Assembly: GCA_036172665.1 (NCBI GenBank)
Contig: CM069876.1
Coordinates: forward strand, 45,849,001 to 45,913,000
Direction: 5' to 3'
DNA length: 64,000 nucleotides
DNA from: Prosopocoilus inquinatus
Lineage: Eukaryota > Arthropoda > Insecta > Coleoptera > Lucanidae
Shown: piece after piece, positions 48,719 to 59,559 of the stretch
How positions within the stretch are numbered: position 1 is the stretch's first letter
How the letters are laid out: each line of letters begins with the position of its first letter
Notes under the pieces: generated by a model
What the model was told of the DNA's origin: nothing
Seen by the model: only the letters and a program-made list of their open reading frames with translations
Database searches by the model: none
Translations under genes and position numbers: made by a program

Positions 48719-51700
48719 ATGCAACAACGTAAGTCAATTTGTTTAAAAAAACCCGATTTTGAATGTTGTTAACAAATGTTTGTTGGTAGGTGTGCTGATC
48801 TGCTGCATCGCCGTTTTGGTCTCCTCCCTTCTCACAACAGGTGAGTTTCTTTTTACTTACTACCAACCAAAAAACTGAGTCTTCGTCTTTTGGTTCCCCC
48901 TTTTGGTCAATTAAGTTTCCCCATTTGTCAAGTGACTTGATATTTCCAAATCTGGAACATGGTCTGACAAACAAGGAAACTTATTTGGCAAAAGGAGAAA
49001 ACCAAAGAAAATGAGTGCGATAATAAGTTTCATGGTCGTCGAAAGTAATTTCGCAACGACTTCCAAAAACAATAAATAACCTCGTTTGGCCAAAAATGAT
49101 TTTGCTTCCTGTTTTGAACCTCCAGTCTTGATGGTCGGTCGTTCAAAATCGTTCGACTTTGCCCACTGTTTGGTGAAAATAATTTCCGAAAACCACACCT
49201 AATCAATTTATGATGGTTGAAAGTAACTGCCTTTTAAATGTGATGAAATGTGTCAAAAACGAGCCTTTTCTTATTTACCAGAAATTAAATCCCGTTTTTT
49301 TTCTTGCCTTGACCTTCAAGTCTTCAACATTTTCAAAGATCGTTTCAAAGGTCGTTAAAACTAAGCCTCTCTTAAACCACTTTATAGTAGAATAGCTTTT
49401 ACTTCCCGTGAAAGGCTTAGTTAAACAATCATTTCATTTGGGAAATTTTGCTCCAACTGGTAAAAACGGTTTCCAACGGTTTCCAAAACCGAAATGCCTT
49501 TGTGATGGTTATTGTTAGAAATAACTGAAAACCAACCTTCTTTTTTATTTGCCTAAAATGAAATCCCATTTCTTTTTTCTTGCCTTGAATCTCAAGCCTT
49601 AACATTTTTAAGACTTGATGGTTGTTAAAACTATGCAGTTCATTTCACTTGGGAAATTATGCTCAATCTGGTAGAAACAGTTTCCAAAAATCATAAGCCC
49701 TTTATGATGGTGGCCAAAAATAACTCAAAACCAACATTTTTTTTATTTACCAGAAATGAAATCCTGTTTTTTTTCTTGCTTTGACCTTCAAGTCTTAACA
49801 TTTTCAAAGATTTCATGGTCGTTAAAACTAAGCAGTTCATTTCATTTGGGTTATTTTGCTCCAACTGGTAAAAACGGTTTCCAAAACCGAAATGCTTTTG
49901 TGATGGTTGTTGTCAGAAATAACTCAAAACCAACCTTCTTTTTTATTTGCCTAAAATGAAAGCCCATTTCTTTTTTCTTGCCTTGTACCTCTGGCCTTAT
50001 CATTTTTATGGTTTCATGGTCGTTAAAACTACGAAGTTCATTTCACTTGGGAAATTTTGTTCAATCTGGTAAAAACAGTTTCCAAAAACCGTAATCCCTT
50101 TATGATGGTGGTCAAAAATAACTCAAAACCAACATTCTTTTTTATTTGCCTAAAATAAAATCCCATTTCTTATTTCTTGCCTTGAATCTCAAGCCTTAAC
50201 ATTTTTAAGACTTGATGGTTGTTAAATCTATGAAGTTCATTTCATTTGGGAAATTCTGCCTCGTCTGGTGCAAATAGTTTCCAAAAACCTTGATTCCTCT
50301 ACGATGGCGGCCGAAAATAATTTAAAACCAGCTATCTTTTTTTGTTTATCTAAAATCTCATTATTTCTGGCTTCGAACCTCAAGCCCTGACGTCTAAGAC
50401 TTGATGGTCTTTAAAACTGAGAAGTTCATTTCACTTGGGAAATTTTGCTCTATCTGAAGAAATAGTTTCAAAAAGCCTTGATTCCTTTATGACGGCCAGA
50501 AATAATTTAAAACCAGCTTTCTTTTTTTATTTATCGAAAATGCCTCAAGCCTTGGCACCTAAGTCTTGATGGTCATTCACTTTACTTGGGAAAATCTTGC
50601 CCCAACTGGCAAAAATAGTTTTTAAAAACCGTTATCCCTTTGTGGTGGTGACCAAAAATAATATTTAAGCCCATCCTTCTCTTTTATTTAGGAACCTAAA
50701 ATGAAATCTCATTTTTTTCCTGTCTTGAACCTCAAGCTTCAATGACTTGGATCTTTATGGCCGTTAAACCTAACTGAATTCGGTTTGATTTATTGGCAAA
50801 ATTTTTCTGCATCGGGCAAAAACGATTTCCAAAAACCGTAATGCCTTCGTGGTGGCCAAAAACACTTTTTTTCTCTTCTTGAACCTTAAGATTCTATAGC
50901 TTGGGCTTTGTTGGCCGCTAAAGCGAACTGAAGTCGATTTGATTTATTGGCAATTTTTTCTGCGCCTGGTAAAAAGGTTTGCCAAAAGCCATAATGCCAA
51001 AAATAATTTAAGCCCAGTCTTCTTTTTTTATTTAGGAACCTAAAATGAAATCCTATTTTTTTCCTGTCCTGAACCTCAAGCTTCAGTGACTTGGATCTTG
51101 ATGGCCGTTAAACCTAACTGAATTCGGTTTGATTTATTGGCAAAATTTTCTGCATCTGGCAAAAACGATTTCCAAAAGCCGTAATGCCTTTGTGGTGGCC
51201 AAAAACACTTTTTTTCTCTTCTTGAACCTTAAGCTTCTATAGCTTAGGCTTTCATGGTCGCTAAAGCGAGCTGAAGTCGGTTTGATTTATTGGCAAATTT
51301 TTCTGCGCCTGTTAAAAAGGTTTGCCAAATGCCATAATGCGTTTGTGGTGGCCAAAAACAATTTAAGCCCAGCCCTCTTTTTTTAATTTAGGTATTTAAA
51401 CTAAAATCCCATTTTTCTCTTCAACCTCAAGCTTCAAATCTTGGGTCTTGATGGTTGCTAAAACCAACTGAATTCGGTTTAATTTATTGGCAAATTTTTC
51501 TGCGCCTGGTAAAAACGATGTCCAAAAGCCGTCATCCCTTTGTGGTGGTGGCCAAAAATAATTTAAACCCAGCCACCTCTTTTATTTGGATGGGTAAAAT
51601 GAAATCTCATTTTTTCCCTCGTCTTGAACCTCAAGCCCAAAGATCCATCTTGAACCTCAAGCCTCTATAACTTGGGCTTTGATGGTCGTTAAAGCCAAGT

Positions 51701-54700
51701 GAATTTGGTTTGATTTATTGGCAAAATTTTCTGCTTCTGGTAAAAACGACTTCCAAAAACCATAATCCCTTCTATGGTGACCCCAAAGATAAATATCTAT
51801 AATTCCCACTTTCACGGGCTTAATCTAAATCCGGCGAATCACTTCAGCTCGACTTGTAAACAACGAATTCACTAGAACTTGATTGCTCATGTCCGCAGAA
51901 ACTCTGATAAGTCGATAAGTACCTCGCGTCAGTTTCAACGAGTTAAGTACCTACATGAAAAGCGGATTAGATTGTCTTGTCAAGACTTTCTGTTTTGGTT
52001 TTCTTTTTTTTGAAGAATAAAATAAAATAGAAATAAGCCCTGCAGATTGCAGACCTCCAAGATTTATTTGGGCCTCGTCGCCAGACCTTGGTCACCAAAA
52101 TAACCTAAGTTGCATATCTTCCAGTTAAAGGGCCCTATTCTATTAGTTGTTTTACAGAGCTGGCGGGGGGCGGGGGGAAGTAATTACAACTCTTTTGGAT
52201 CAACCGTCTTCATTAAATTTTAGGATTTTGTTTTTTTTTTGTTCTAATCTGTCAGTTTCAAATTTGATGGTAACCCTTTTGCCTTGGGGAGGGTGTGACC
52301 ATAACTCTTCTGGATACACCCCTGCATCATTCGTCTTCAATAAATTTTCGGATTCTGTCATTCTTGGTTTGATTTGTACATTCCAAAGTTGATGGTAACC
52401 CTCTTACTATTTCCCAATTGTTTGTTTCGCATATTTTTCGGTAATTTTATAATTGTTTTCATTTCATGTTTTCAATTTTTTCATTGTTTTTATTGCCCTC
52501 AATTTTGGTCAGTTTTTCTCTTGTTATTTAAATGCATTCCTTTTTCGATTGTCTTTTGTTTTGTTGTTATTTTTTATTATTTTTTGTTTTTTGAACCGTT
52601 CGTTTTTCGTTTGTCATTTGTTTTTTTTTCTTTTAGGTAGGTATTTGATTATTTGTTCCAAACGATTTATTTTTTTATTATTTTTACAATCGTCTTCGCT
52701 TGGTGAATATGTTTATTTATTATACAATTTTTTAATGTCTTCAGCTTTTTTTAAATTGACTTCGTTTTTCGATTTATTTTTCAATTGCATTAGATTTTTT
52801 ATTTCTTTTGCCAATTGTTTTGTTTTGAATTATTTTTACAATTATTTTCGCTTCGCATTTATTTTCCTATTTTTTTCCGCCCTCAATATTTTATCATTTT
52901 TTAAAATTTTTTAACTACTTCCGGTATTCGACTGTCATTTGTTCTGCTTGTCAATTTTATTCGATTTTTTTTTTCTTTTTTCCTATTGTTTTACTTTGGA
53001 TTATTTTTATAATTGTTTTCACGTTTACACTTAATATTTATTTTATCATTTTTACTGCCCTTAATTTTTTTTATTTTTTGTTTTTAACTACTTTTGTTAT
53101 TCGATTGGTCACTTGTTTTTTTTTCAACTGTGTTTTTGATTATTTTTTTCCAAACGATTTATTTTTTGATTGTTTTCACAATTGTCTTCGCTTGGTGATT
53201 ATGATCATTTGTTATAAACATTTTTAATGCCCACAACTGAATTCGTTTTTCGATTTTTTTTAATTGCTTTAGATTTTTTTTAAATTTCTTTTGTCAATTG
53301 TTTTGTTTTGGATTATTTTCACTTCACGTTTATTTTCCCAATTTTTTTCTGCCCTCAATATCTTATAACTTTTTAGTTCTTTTAACTACTTTCGGTATTC
53401 GATTGTCATTTGTTATTTTTTTCAATTTTATACGTTTTTTTTTCTTCTTTCCTACCGTTTTGCTTTGGATTATTTTCATAATTGTTTTCACGTTTTCACT
53501 TAAAATTTATTTTCTATTTTTTACTGCCCTTAATTTTTTTTTGTTTTTTAACCACTTGTGTTATTCGATTGTCACTTGTTTTCCTTCAACTGCAGGTATT
53601 CGATTTTTTACTTTTTTTTCCAATTGAATTATTTTGGATTATTTTTATAATTGTTTGCACGTCACATTTATTTTTCTATTTTTTTACTGCCCTCATTTAT
53701 TTGTGTATATATGTTTTTAACTACTTTCGTTAATCGATTGTCATTTATTCTTTTCTAATCAATTGTATTCTATTATTTATTTTCTTTCGAATTGTTTTAT
53801 TTTGGATCATTTTTGTTTTTTGTGACGATTGTTTACATTTCATGTTTATTTATTTTTCTTCAATTGTTTTTATTGCCCTCAATTTTGATAATTTTCTTCT
53901 TATTTTTTAAATGAATACGCTTTTCGATTTTCATTTGCTTTTTTTTAATTGTATTCGATCTTTTACTTTTTCCCAATACGCTTTTCGATTGTCATTTGCT
54001 TTTTTTAATTGTATTTTTTACTTTTTCCCAATTTTTTATTATAAAGATAATCATAATTTATTTGCCTTGTGATTATACAAATTATTTTTTGTTCTTTAAC
54101 CCTTTCATTTCTCAATTGTCATTTGTTTTTATTATTATTATTATTGTTTGTATTTTGATAGTTTTCGTTTCATCCTTATTTTTTTTTTTTTTTTAATTTT
54201 CATTGCCCTCAATTTTTGGTATTTTTTTTGTTTTAAAACCGCATTCGTTTTTGATTGTCTCATTTAAGAATTGTCTTCGATTTTTTTATTATTATTATCG
54301 TTTTAATTCTTCGTCGTCTTCGCCCTTTGATTAATTTTTAATCCCAGTCGCTTTTTGTTTTCCGATTATTTCCGATTGGGAAAAAAATATTGGTTTTAAT
54401 TAAATTTTAGGATTTTTGTCTTTTGCTTTAATCTGTACCTTCCGGATTTGATGGTAACCCCCTTTGGGAAAACTCAAATCTCCCCAAAAATTATTACACT
54501 CGCCAAAGTAGGCCGACAATGTGTTCCTAAGAGGTCGCGAAGAGGCAGAATCCCATTACCTAACCTCAATTAATAACAAACACTGTTGGGTACATTCCGT
54601 TACGAGGGGGCGGCCACACCTCCTCTGAGTATAGTACACACCTAGCTGCCCAACGTCTTTTGAAAATAAATTTATAATTTCCAACGCTTTGACCCTCATC

Positions 54701-55826
54701 CTCTTTTTTTTGGCCAAACTCTCTTCCAAAAATTCCTTTCAAGAATAATTAGGAAAAAAAAATGTCAAGTAGGTACCAGAAAGAAGTAGAATGTTCAGAA
54801 ACGATGATTTTATTTGCAGGTGCTGTCGAGTTCTTGGCTGAACCGGCGGACACGAATTTCCTTAACAGTTCCTTGCCAAACGCCACGTTACCCGATGGAA
54901 ACAATACCACCCCCGCCTGGAACACCACCACCCTGACACCAAGTTGGAACATCACGATCCCCGGTGGGAATAATACATCGCCAGGTTTAAACGTGACGTC
55001 TTCCATAGAGATCACTACGCCCACCCCTAATTGGAATACCACAATACCCAACTGGAATACTACTATTCCTAATTGGAACACCACAATTCCAAGTTTGAAC
55101 ACCACCATACCTCCTAATTGGAACACCACAATTCCAAATTGGAACACGACGATTCCAAGTTTGAACACAACTGTTTCTCCTAACTGGAACACCACAATTC
55201 CAAATTGGAACACGACAATTCCAAGTTTGAACACCACCGTTTCTCCTAACTGGAACACCACAATTCCAAATTGGAACACGACAATTCCAAGTTTGAACAC
55301 CACCGTTTCTCCTAACTGGAACACCACAATTCCAAGTTGGAACACCACCGTACCTCCTAATTGGAACACAACAATTCCAAGTTTGAACACCACCGTACCT
55401 CCTAATTGGAACATTACAATTCCAAGTTTGAACACCACTTTACCTCCTAACTGGAACACCACGATTCCAAGTTGGAACACCACGATTCCAAATTGGAACA
55501 CCACAATTCCAAATTGGAACACCACGATTCCAAGTTTGAACACAACTGTACCTCCAAATTGGAACACAACAATCCCAATTTGGAACACCACGATTCCCAA
55601 CTTGAATACCACGACAACTCCAACATGGAACGTCACAACGCCAACGCCCAATTGGAATAACACGAATCCCAACACGACGACGACGTTAGCTCCGGGCGGA
55701 AACTCGACCGTGCCCGGTTGGAACGTCACGGTGCCCGGTTGGAACGTTCCGGTGCCCGGATACAACGTTAGTTTTAACATAACCTTGGCCCTTCAAGGTA
55801 TCTTGAATTTCGTAGGACTCCGTTAA
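48719..55826 (+). CDS. Secreted Trp-Asn-Thr-Pro repeat glycoprotein (paralogue), 355 aa
   Basis: Exons 48719-48728 (ATGCAACAAC), 48790-48840 and 54820-55826, phase 1 introns of 61 bp and about 6.0 kb. The signal exon reads MQQRVLICCIAVLVSSLLTTG. The mature start AVEFLAEPADTNFLNSSLPN aligns with the 37.8-kb paralogue (ADTNYLNGSLPN). The core consists of units such as NWNTTIPSLNTTVPP and NWNTTIPN, with an N-x-T sequon every 7-8 residues. The tail, NVSFNITLALQGILNFVGLR, matches the paralogue's tail (LQG-L-N--G pattern). The repeat core has evolved separately (Ile/Ser rather than Ala/Asp), so ends are conserved and core is not. The open frame extends left to 54,762, but the acceptor at 54818-54819 and the alignment fix the exon start. 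Function unknown; a mucin-like surface or matrix protein is likely. Confidence 0.85.
48841..54819 (+). other. 6-kb second intron of the paralogue, three repeat zones
   Basis: Zone 1 (about 49,200-51,790) holds imperfect ~200-bp units with 'tttatttgcctaaaatgaaa', 'cttgaacctcaagcctt' and 'gatggtcgttaaaac'. Zone 2 (about 52,150-52,430, and 54,400) has copies of 'attaaattttaggatt' and 'tttgatggtaaccc'. Zone 3 (about 52,440-54,330) is T-rich with 'attgttttg(c/t)tttggattatt' units and is partly duplicated at 57,415-58,250. The ORFs are Phe-rich shadows. Confidence 0.7.
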
Positions 55827-55829
55827 CAA

Positions 55830-56290
55830 AATGAACGCCAGTATTATTAAGTTTATGACGTTGTACATAGTGTATCTTTTACGTGACGCGAAATAGAAAA
55901 ATAGTGGAGCATATCTTGGGGAGTTTTTATTGTTCTTTAATTTCGTTTGTTTTGGGGGGAAGGGAGGGGGGCGGGAGACTGGAGAAGTGAATCTGCGCAA
56001 AGAGGGAATGAGAAACAAGGTTACTTTGTAATGGGTGAGTTGTGTCACGTGGCCCTACGACCACTTAACTGGAAAATCTGCACTTTTCGCTCAGACAGAA
56101 TCTTTGCAGGTGCTGTACTTATTGTAAGAGGCTGGGAGCGGGGCGCGGAATAGTGCTTGTCATTTACATGCATTTAATTTTGGCGCCGCGCAGCGCCGCT
56201 CCTACGGACCGCCTTAGTAGGCGCCTAGCTTAAGACGGCCTTTATTATTTTATGAAAGAATAAAGTATTCTGTATCGAATACGTTAAATT
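55830..56290. other. 3' flank of the paralogue; no gene recognised
   Basis: Short 3' UTR-like sequence is followed by a G-rich run near 55,955 and unassigned sequence. From about 56,262, 'attctgtatcgaatacgtt' matches the terminal sequence of a MITE family seen again further right. Confidence 0.45.
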
Positions 56291-56295
56291 TAAAT

Positions 56296-56428
56296 AGATA
56301 AAACAGCGACATCCTACGATCAATTTTTGACCTGACGTTGCATTCTGCTGAAGAAGCCCCAAATAGGGCTGAAACAGCTGCTCGAAGTTTTCACCGCAAT
56401 CAAAAACGATTTGCAACAAAATTTCTTA
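56296..56428 (+). pseudogene. Broken hammerhead repeat (cleavage site deleted)
   Basis: CTGAAGA (56348-56354), stem II with loop CAAATA, and GAAA are intact. Relative to the 20.4-kb copy, 11 nt are missing after 56380. The loss falls between two 'gctg' direct repeats and removes the GTA cleavage triplet and inner stem I. The 5' strand of stem I is also different. Confidence 0.75.
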
Positions 56429-56441
56429 AATTTAAAGGTGT

Positions 56442-56511
56442 GTTGCTATGGTAACAATCATTCGTAAAGCTTTACGATTGACTGTTATCATAGCAACAGT
56501 CCGTTAAATTA
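56442..56511. repeat. Hairpin: ~28-bp inverted repeat around an AAGCTT centre
   Basis: 'gttgctatggtaacaatc' and the following bases pair with 'ttatcatagcaac' further right, meeting at 'taaagctttac'. The diverged duplicate at about 58,330-58,395 keeps the same fold. Confidence 0.65.
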
Positions 56512-56541
56512 AACGTACTCGATGGAGAATAGCCCCTAATG

Positions 56542-56690
56542 GGCCCCATTCTGTATCGAAACCGTTAAATTTAAAGGGCTGTTAAATTTTGTTGCTACGG
56601 TAACAGCCAATCATAGAACTGCATTTTAAATATTAAAGGACCTTAAAGGAAATTTTAACGGCCCGTTAAAAAGTTACAGAATACGCCCCA
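56542..56690. mobile_element. 149-bp MITE, with the empty site preserved at 58.43 kb
   Basis: The ends carry 'cccattctgta' (left) and the reverse complement of 'tacagaatacgcccc' (right). ATG flanks both sides (56539-56541 and 56691-56693). In the duplicated segment to the right, the same locus reads straight through ('cctctaatgtccttg'), with a single ATG and no element. Confidence 0.7.
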
Positions 56691-56692
56691 AT

Positions 56693-57340
56693 GTCCTTGG
56701 AAAAGTATAGTCGTCATTGATAAATCAATTTAATAGATCCCCAAGAAATTACGCGAAATTTCGTTTATTTTTGAAAATTCCCGCGAAACACCACAAAACT
56801 CTCTGAGTTCCACAGATGTTCAAAATCCCCCCCCCCTCCTCCTCTTCCATGAATCGGAAAAATTCCCATGAGTTTGCATCGCGTCGTTGTATTAAAAAAA
56901 GTGTCAGGCAACATTCCATTCACTTGCGCTGTACTGGTGGCCTATCTTCCAGGCGGTAACGACTTTTTTTAGGGCTGATTCAGTCGGGCACTCAGTGGCG
57001 CCACCTAGTGTCGCGAGGGGTCGCTTTCTCATTAAAACCCTACATTTCTAGAATAATCAATTCAAACGAGCGAGCGCGGCGAAAAAAAACTTTGTGGCGC
57101 CACCGAGTGGCCCGTCTGAAACGACCCTTAATATTTTGATTCCTTTAACTTACTATACTAAAATGAAGGGAGAAAAGAAAGTACTTGACGCTAAATAATT
57201 CTGGAATACCTCAGGTTAAGTGCTCGTTAAGTAATGCTGAAAAAATACATACATATGTGTATAACATGAAACAAAAATCAAAATCTTCAACTAGAAAAGA
57301 AATTAAAAGTAGCGCAAGTAATAATAAAAAAAAAAATGAT
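56693..57340. repeat. Left copy of a ~650-bp segmental duplication
   Basis: Nearly colinear with about 58,430-59,060, with shared blocks such as 'gataaatcaatttaata', 'cttgcgctgtactggtggcc', 'ggcgccacctagtgtcgcg' and 'aagtgctcgttaagtaatg'. No ORF is conserved between the two copies. Confidence 0.9.
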
Positions 57341-57414
57341 TTAATTATATCCTACAATTCATAAAAATATATTTTGGCATAAAGACAAACCAATCAAAAG
57401 TCCTCTGCTTTACA

Positions 57415-58250
57415 GTTTCATTGTTTTTATTGCCCTCAATTTTGGTCAGTTTTTTTTTTTTGTTATTTAAATGCATTCGCTTTTCGATTGTCATTTATTT
57501 TGTTGTTGTTCTTTATTATTTTTTTGTTTTTTAACAGTTCATTTTTCGTTTGTCATTTGTTTTTTCTTTTAGGTAGGTATTTGATTATTTTCTCCGAACG
57601 ATTTATTTTTTGATTGTTTTTACAATTGTCTTCGCTTGGTGATAATGTTTATTTATTAGTGAATTTTTTAACGTGTTCAGCTTGTTTTAAACCGAGTTCG
57701 TTTTTCGATTTTTTTTTTAATTGCATTAGGTTTTTTATATCTTTTGCCAATTGTTTTGTTTCGGATTATGCTTAGATACAATTATTTTCACTTCATATTT
57801 GTTTTTCTATTTTTTTTCTGCCCTTAATATTTTATCTCTTTTTTTGTTTTTTAATTACTTTTGATGTTCGATCGTCATTTGTTCTGTTTTTCAATTTTAT
57901 TCGATTTCTTTTTCTTTTCTCCTATTGTTTTGCTTTGGATTATTTTTAAAATTGTTTTCACGTTTACACTTAATATTTATTTTATATTTTCTTACTGCCC
58001 TTAATATTTTATTTCCTTTAACTTAGTTTTATTATTCGATTGTCACTTGTATTTTTTTTTCAAATGCATTTTTGATTATATTTTTCCAAACGATTTATTT
58101 TTTGATTGTTTTCACAATTGTCTTCGCTTGGTGATTGTGATTATTTGTTATAAACATTCTTAATGCCTACAACTTTTTTTGAACTGAATTCGTTTTTCGA
58201 TTTTTTTTAATTGCATTAGATTTTTTAATTACTTTTGTCAATTGTTTTGT
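57415..58250. repeat. Copy of the T-rich zone of the 48.7-kb gene's intron
   Basis: It matches about 52,470-53,290 in order: 'attgccctcaattttggtca', 'ttaggtaggtatttgatt', 'caattgtcttcgcttggtga' and 'ttaattgcattag'. It ends abruptly at 58,250, where a hammerhead fragment begins. Confidence 0.85.
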
Positions 58251-58320
58251 TGAAACAGCCGTACAGAGGCTGCTCGAAGTTTTCACTGCAATCAAAAACG
58301 ATTTGCAACAAAATTTGTTA
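58251..58320 (+). pseudogene. 5'-truncated hammerhead repeat
   Basis: It starts exactly at the tGAAAC of the core and retains stem III (ACAGCCGT), the GTA triplet, CAGAGGC and the outer 3' strand of stem I. CTGANGA, stem II and the 5' strand of stem I are gone, so it cannot self-cleave. Confidence 0.75.
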
Positions 58321-58429
58321 AATTCAAAAGTGTGTTGCTGTGGTAACAACCAATCATAAAGCTTTATGATTGATTGTTACCGTAGAAACAGTCCGTTAAA
58401 TTAAACGTAGTCGATACAGAATAGCCTCT

Positions 58430-59060
58430 AATGTCCTTGTAAAATTTGCTATTGATAAATCAATTTAATAAATCCCCAAGAAATTACGCAAAACTTCGCT
58501 TATTTTTGAAAATTCCCGCCAAACACTACAAAATTCTCTCAGTTCCACAGATGTTCAAATATCCCCCTCCCCCCCATCCCATGAATCGGAAAAATTCCCA
58601 ATTTGGATCGCGTCATTGTATTACAAAGTGTCAGGCAACATTCCATTCACTTGCGCTGTACTGGTGGCCTATCTTCCAGGCGGTAACGACTTTTTTTAGG
58701 GCCGATTCGGTCGGGCACTCGGTGGCGCCACCTAGTGTCGCGAGGGGTCGCTTTCTCATTAAAACCCTACATTTCTAGAATAATCAATTCAAACGAGCGA
58801 GCGCGAAGAAAGAAAAACTTTGTGGCGCCACTGATTGGCCCGTCTGAAACGACCCTTAATATTTTGTTTCATTTAACTTACTATACTAAAATGAAGGGAG
58901 AAAAGAAAGTACTTGACGCTAAATAATTCTGGAACACCTCAGGTTAAGTGCTCGTTAAGTAATGCTGAAAAAATACATACATATGTGTAGAACATGAAAC
59001 AAAAATCAAAATCTTCAACTAGAAAAGAAATTAAAAGTAGCGCAAGTAATAAAAAAAAAC
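58430..59060. repeat. Right copy of the ~650-bp segmental duplication
   Basis: The partner is 56,693-57,340. This copy lacks the 149-bp MITE found at the left edge of the other one. It ends within about 50 bp of the 3' end of the minus-strand CBM14 gene. Confidence 0.9.
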
Positions 59061-59102
59061 ACAATTCATAATAATATATTTTGGCAATCGAAGACAAATC
59101 AA

Positions 59103-59479
59103 TCAAAAGCCCTCTGCTTTACAGTTCACATTTTCGGGTAGATCGCAGACGTTGAGTTCGGGGTTGAAGTGCGTTCCGTTTTTACAATCCAAGACTACGG
59201 GCACTCCATGGGCGCACTGGTAGAACAAGGTGCAGTTCGATTCGTGGGGGAAATAAGTGGGGCCTTCGTCTTCAGGAGGGCAATGGATACCTAAAATCAT
59301 TCCAGACTTAAAATTCGTTTTTTACTAAAAAAAAAAAGAACTTTAGGACAAAAGCCACTTACCCACTGCGTACGCAACAGCCACCAGAACAACACAAGCA
59401 AATACTTGAGGAGCTAAAAAAAAAGTTATAATCGTTCTTTAAACCGTTTCTTAATTAAATCGATCCACTTACCCTTCAT
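59103..59479 (-). CDS. Small secreted CBM14 (peritrophin-A type) chitin-binding protein, 81 aa
   Basis: Minus strand, three exons: 59479-59473 (ATGAAGG), 59413-59363 and 59290-59103 (TGA 59105-59103), with phase 1 introns of 59 and 72 bp. The start MKAPQVFACVVLVAVAYA is a signal peptide. One CBM14 domain follows with six cysteines in order (IHCP, SNCTLFYQC, LDCKNGTHFNP, LNVCD, VNC) and the aromatic LFYQC and HFNP motifs. Two N-glycosylation sequons are visible (NCT, NGT). Exon 2 is 51 nt, exactly as in the paralogue at 21.5 kb, and exon 1 is 7 nt in both. It would be secreted and bind chitin, most likely in the peritrophic matrix or cuticle. Family call secure; site of action inferred. Confidence 0.9.
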
Positions 59480-59542
59480 GTTACCTATTTCACGATGATT
59501 ATTGACCTAGAGTGTTTGCCACGACGTGATTGTACCGAGTGT

Positions 59543-59552
59543 CTTTTATATA
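59543..59552 (-). promoter_or_regulatory. TATA box of the minus-strand CBM14 gene
   Basis: TATATAAAAG on the minus strand, 63 bp before the ATG. Unlike its four neighbours it has no GATAA within 20 bp upstream. GATAAG-type sites occur further away, near 59,690 and 59,745. Confidence 0.7.
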
Positions 59553-59559
59553 CCCGATC

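Noticed and set aside
54762..54819. In-frame ATG upstream of the second glycoprotein body exon
   Set aside because: It would give a start with no signal peptide. The acceptor at 54818-54819 and alignment with the first paralogue place this stretch in the intron.
54749..55780. 343-codon minus-strand ORF opposite the second glycoprotein gene
   Set aside because: Same cause: a repeat without stops on the reverse strand, with no start context, signal or homologue.
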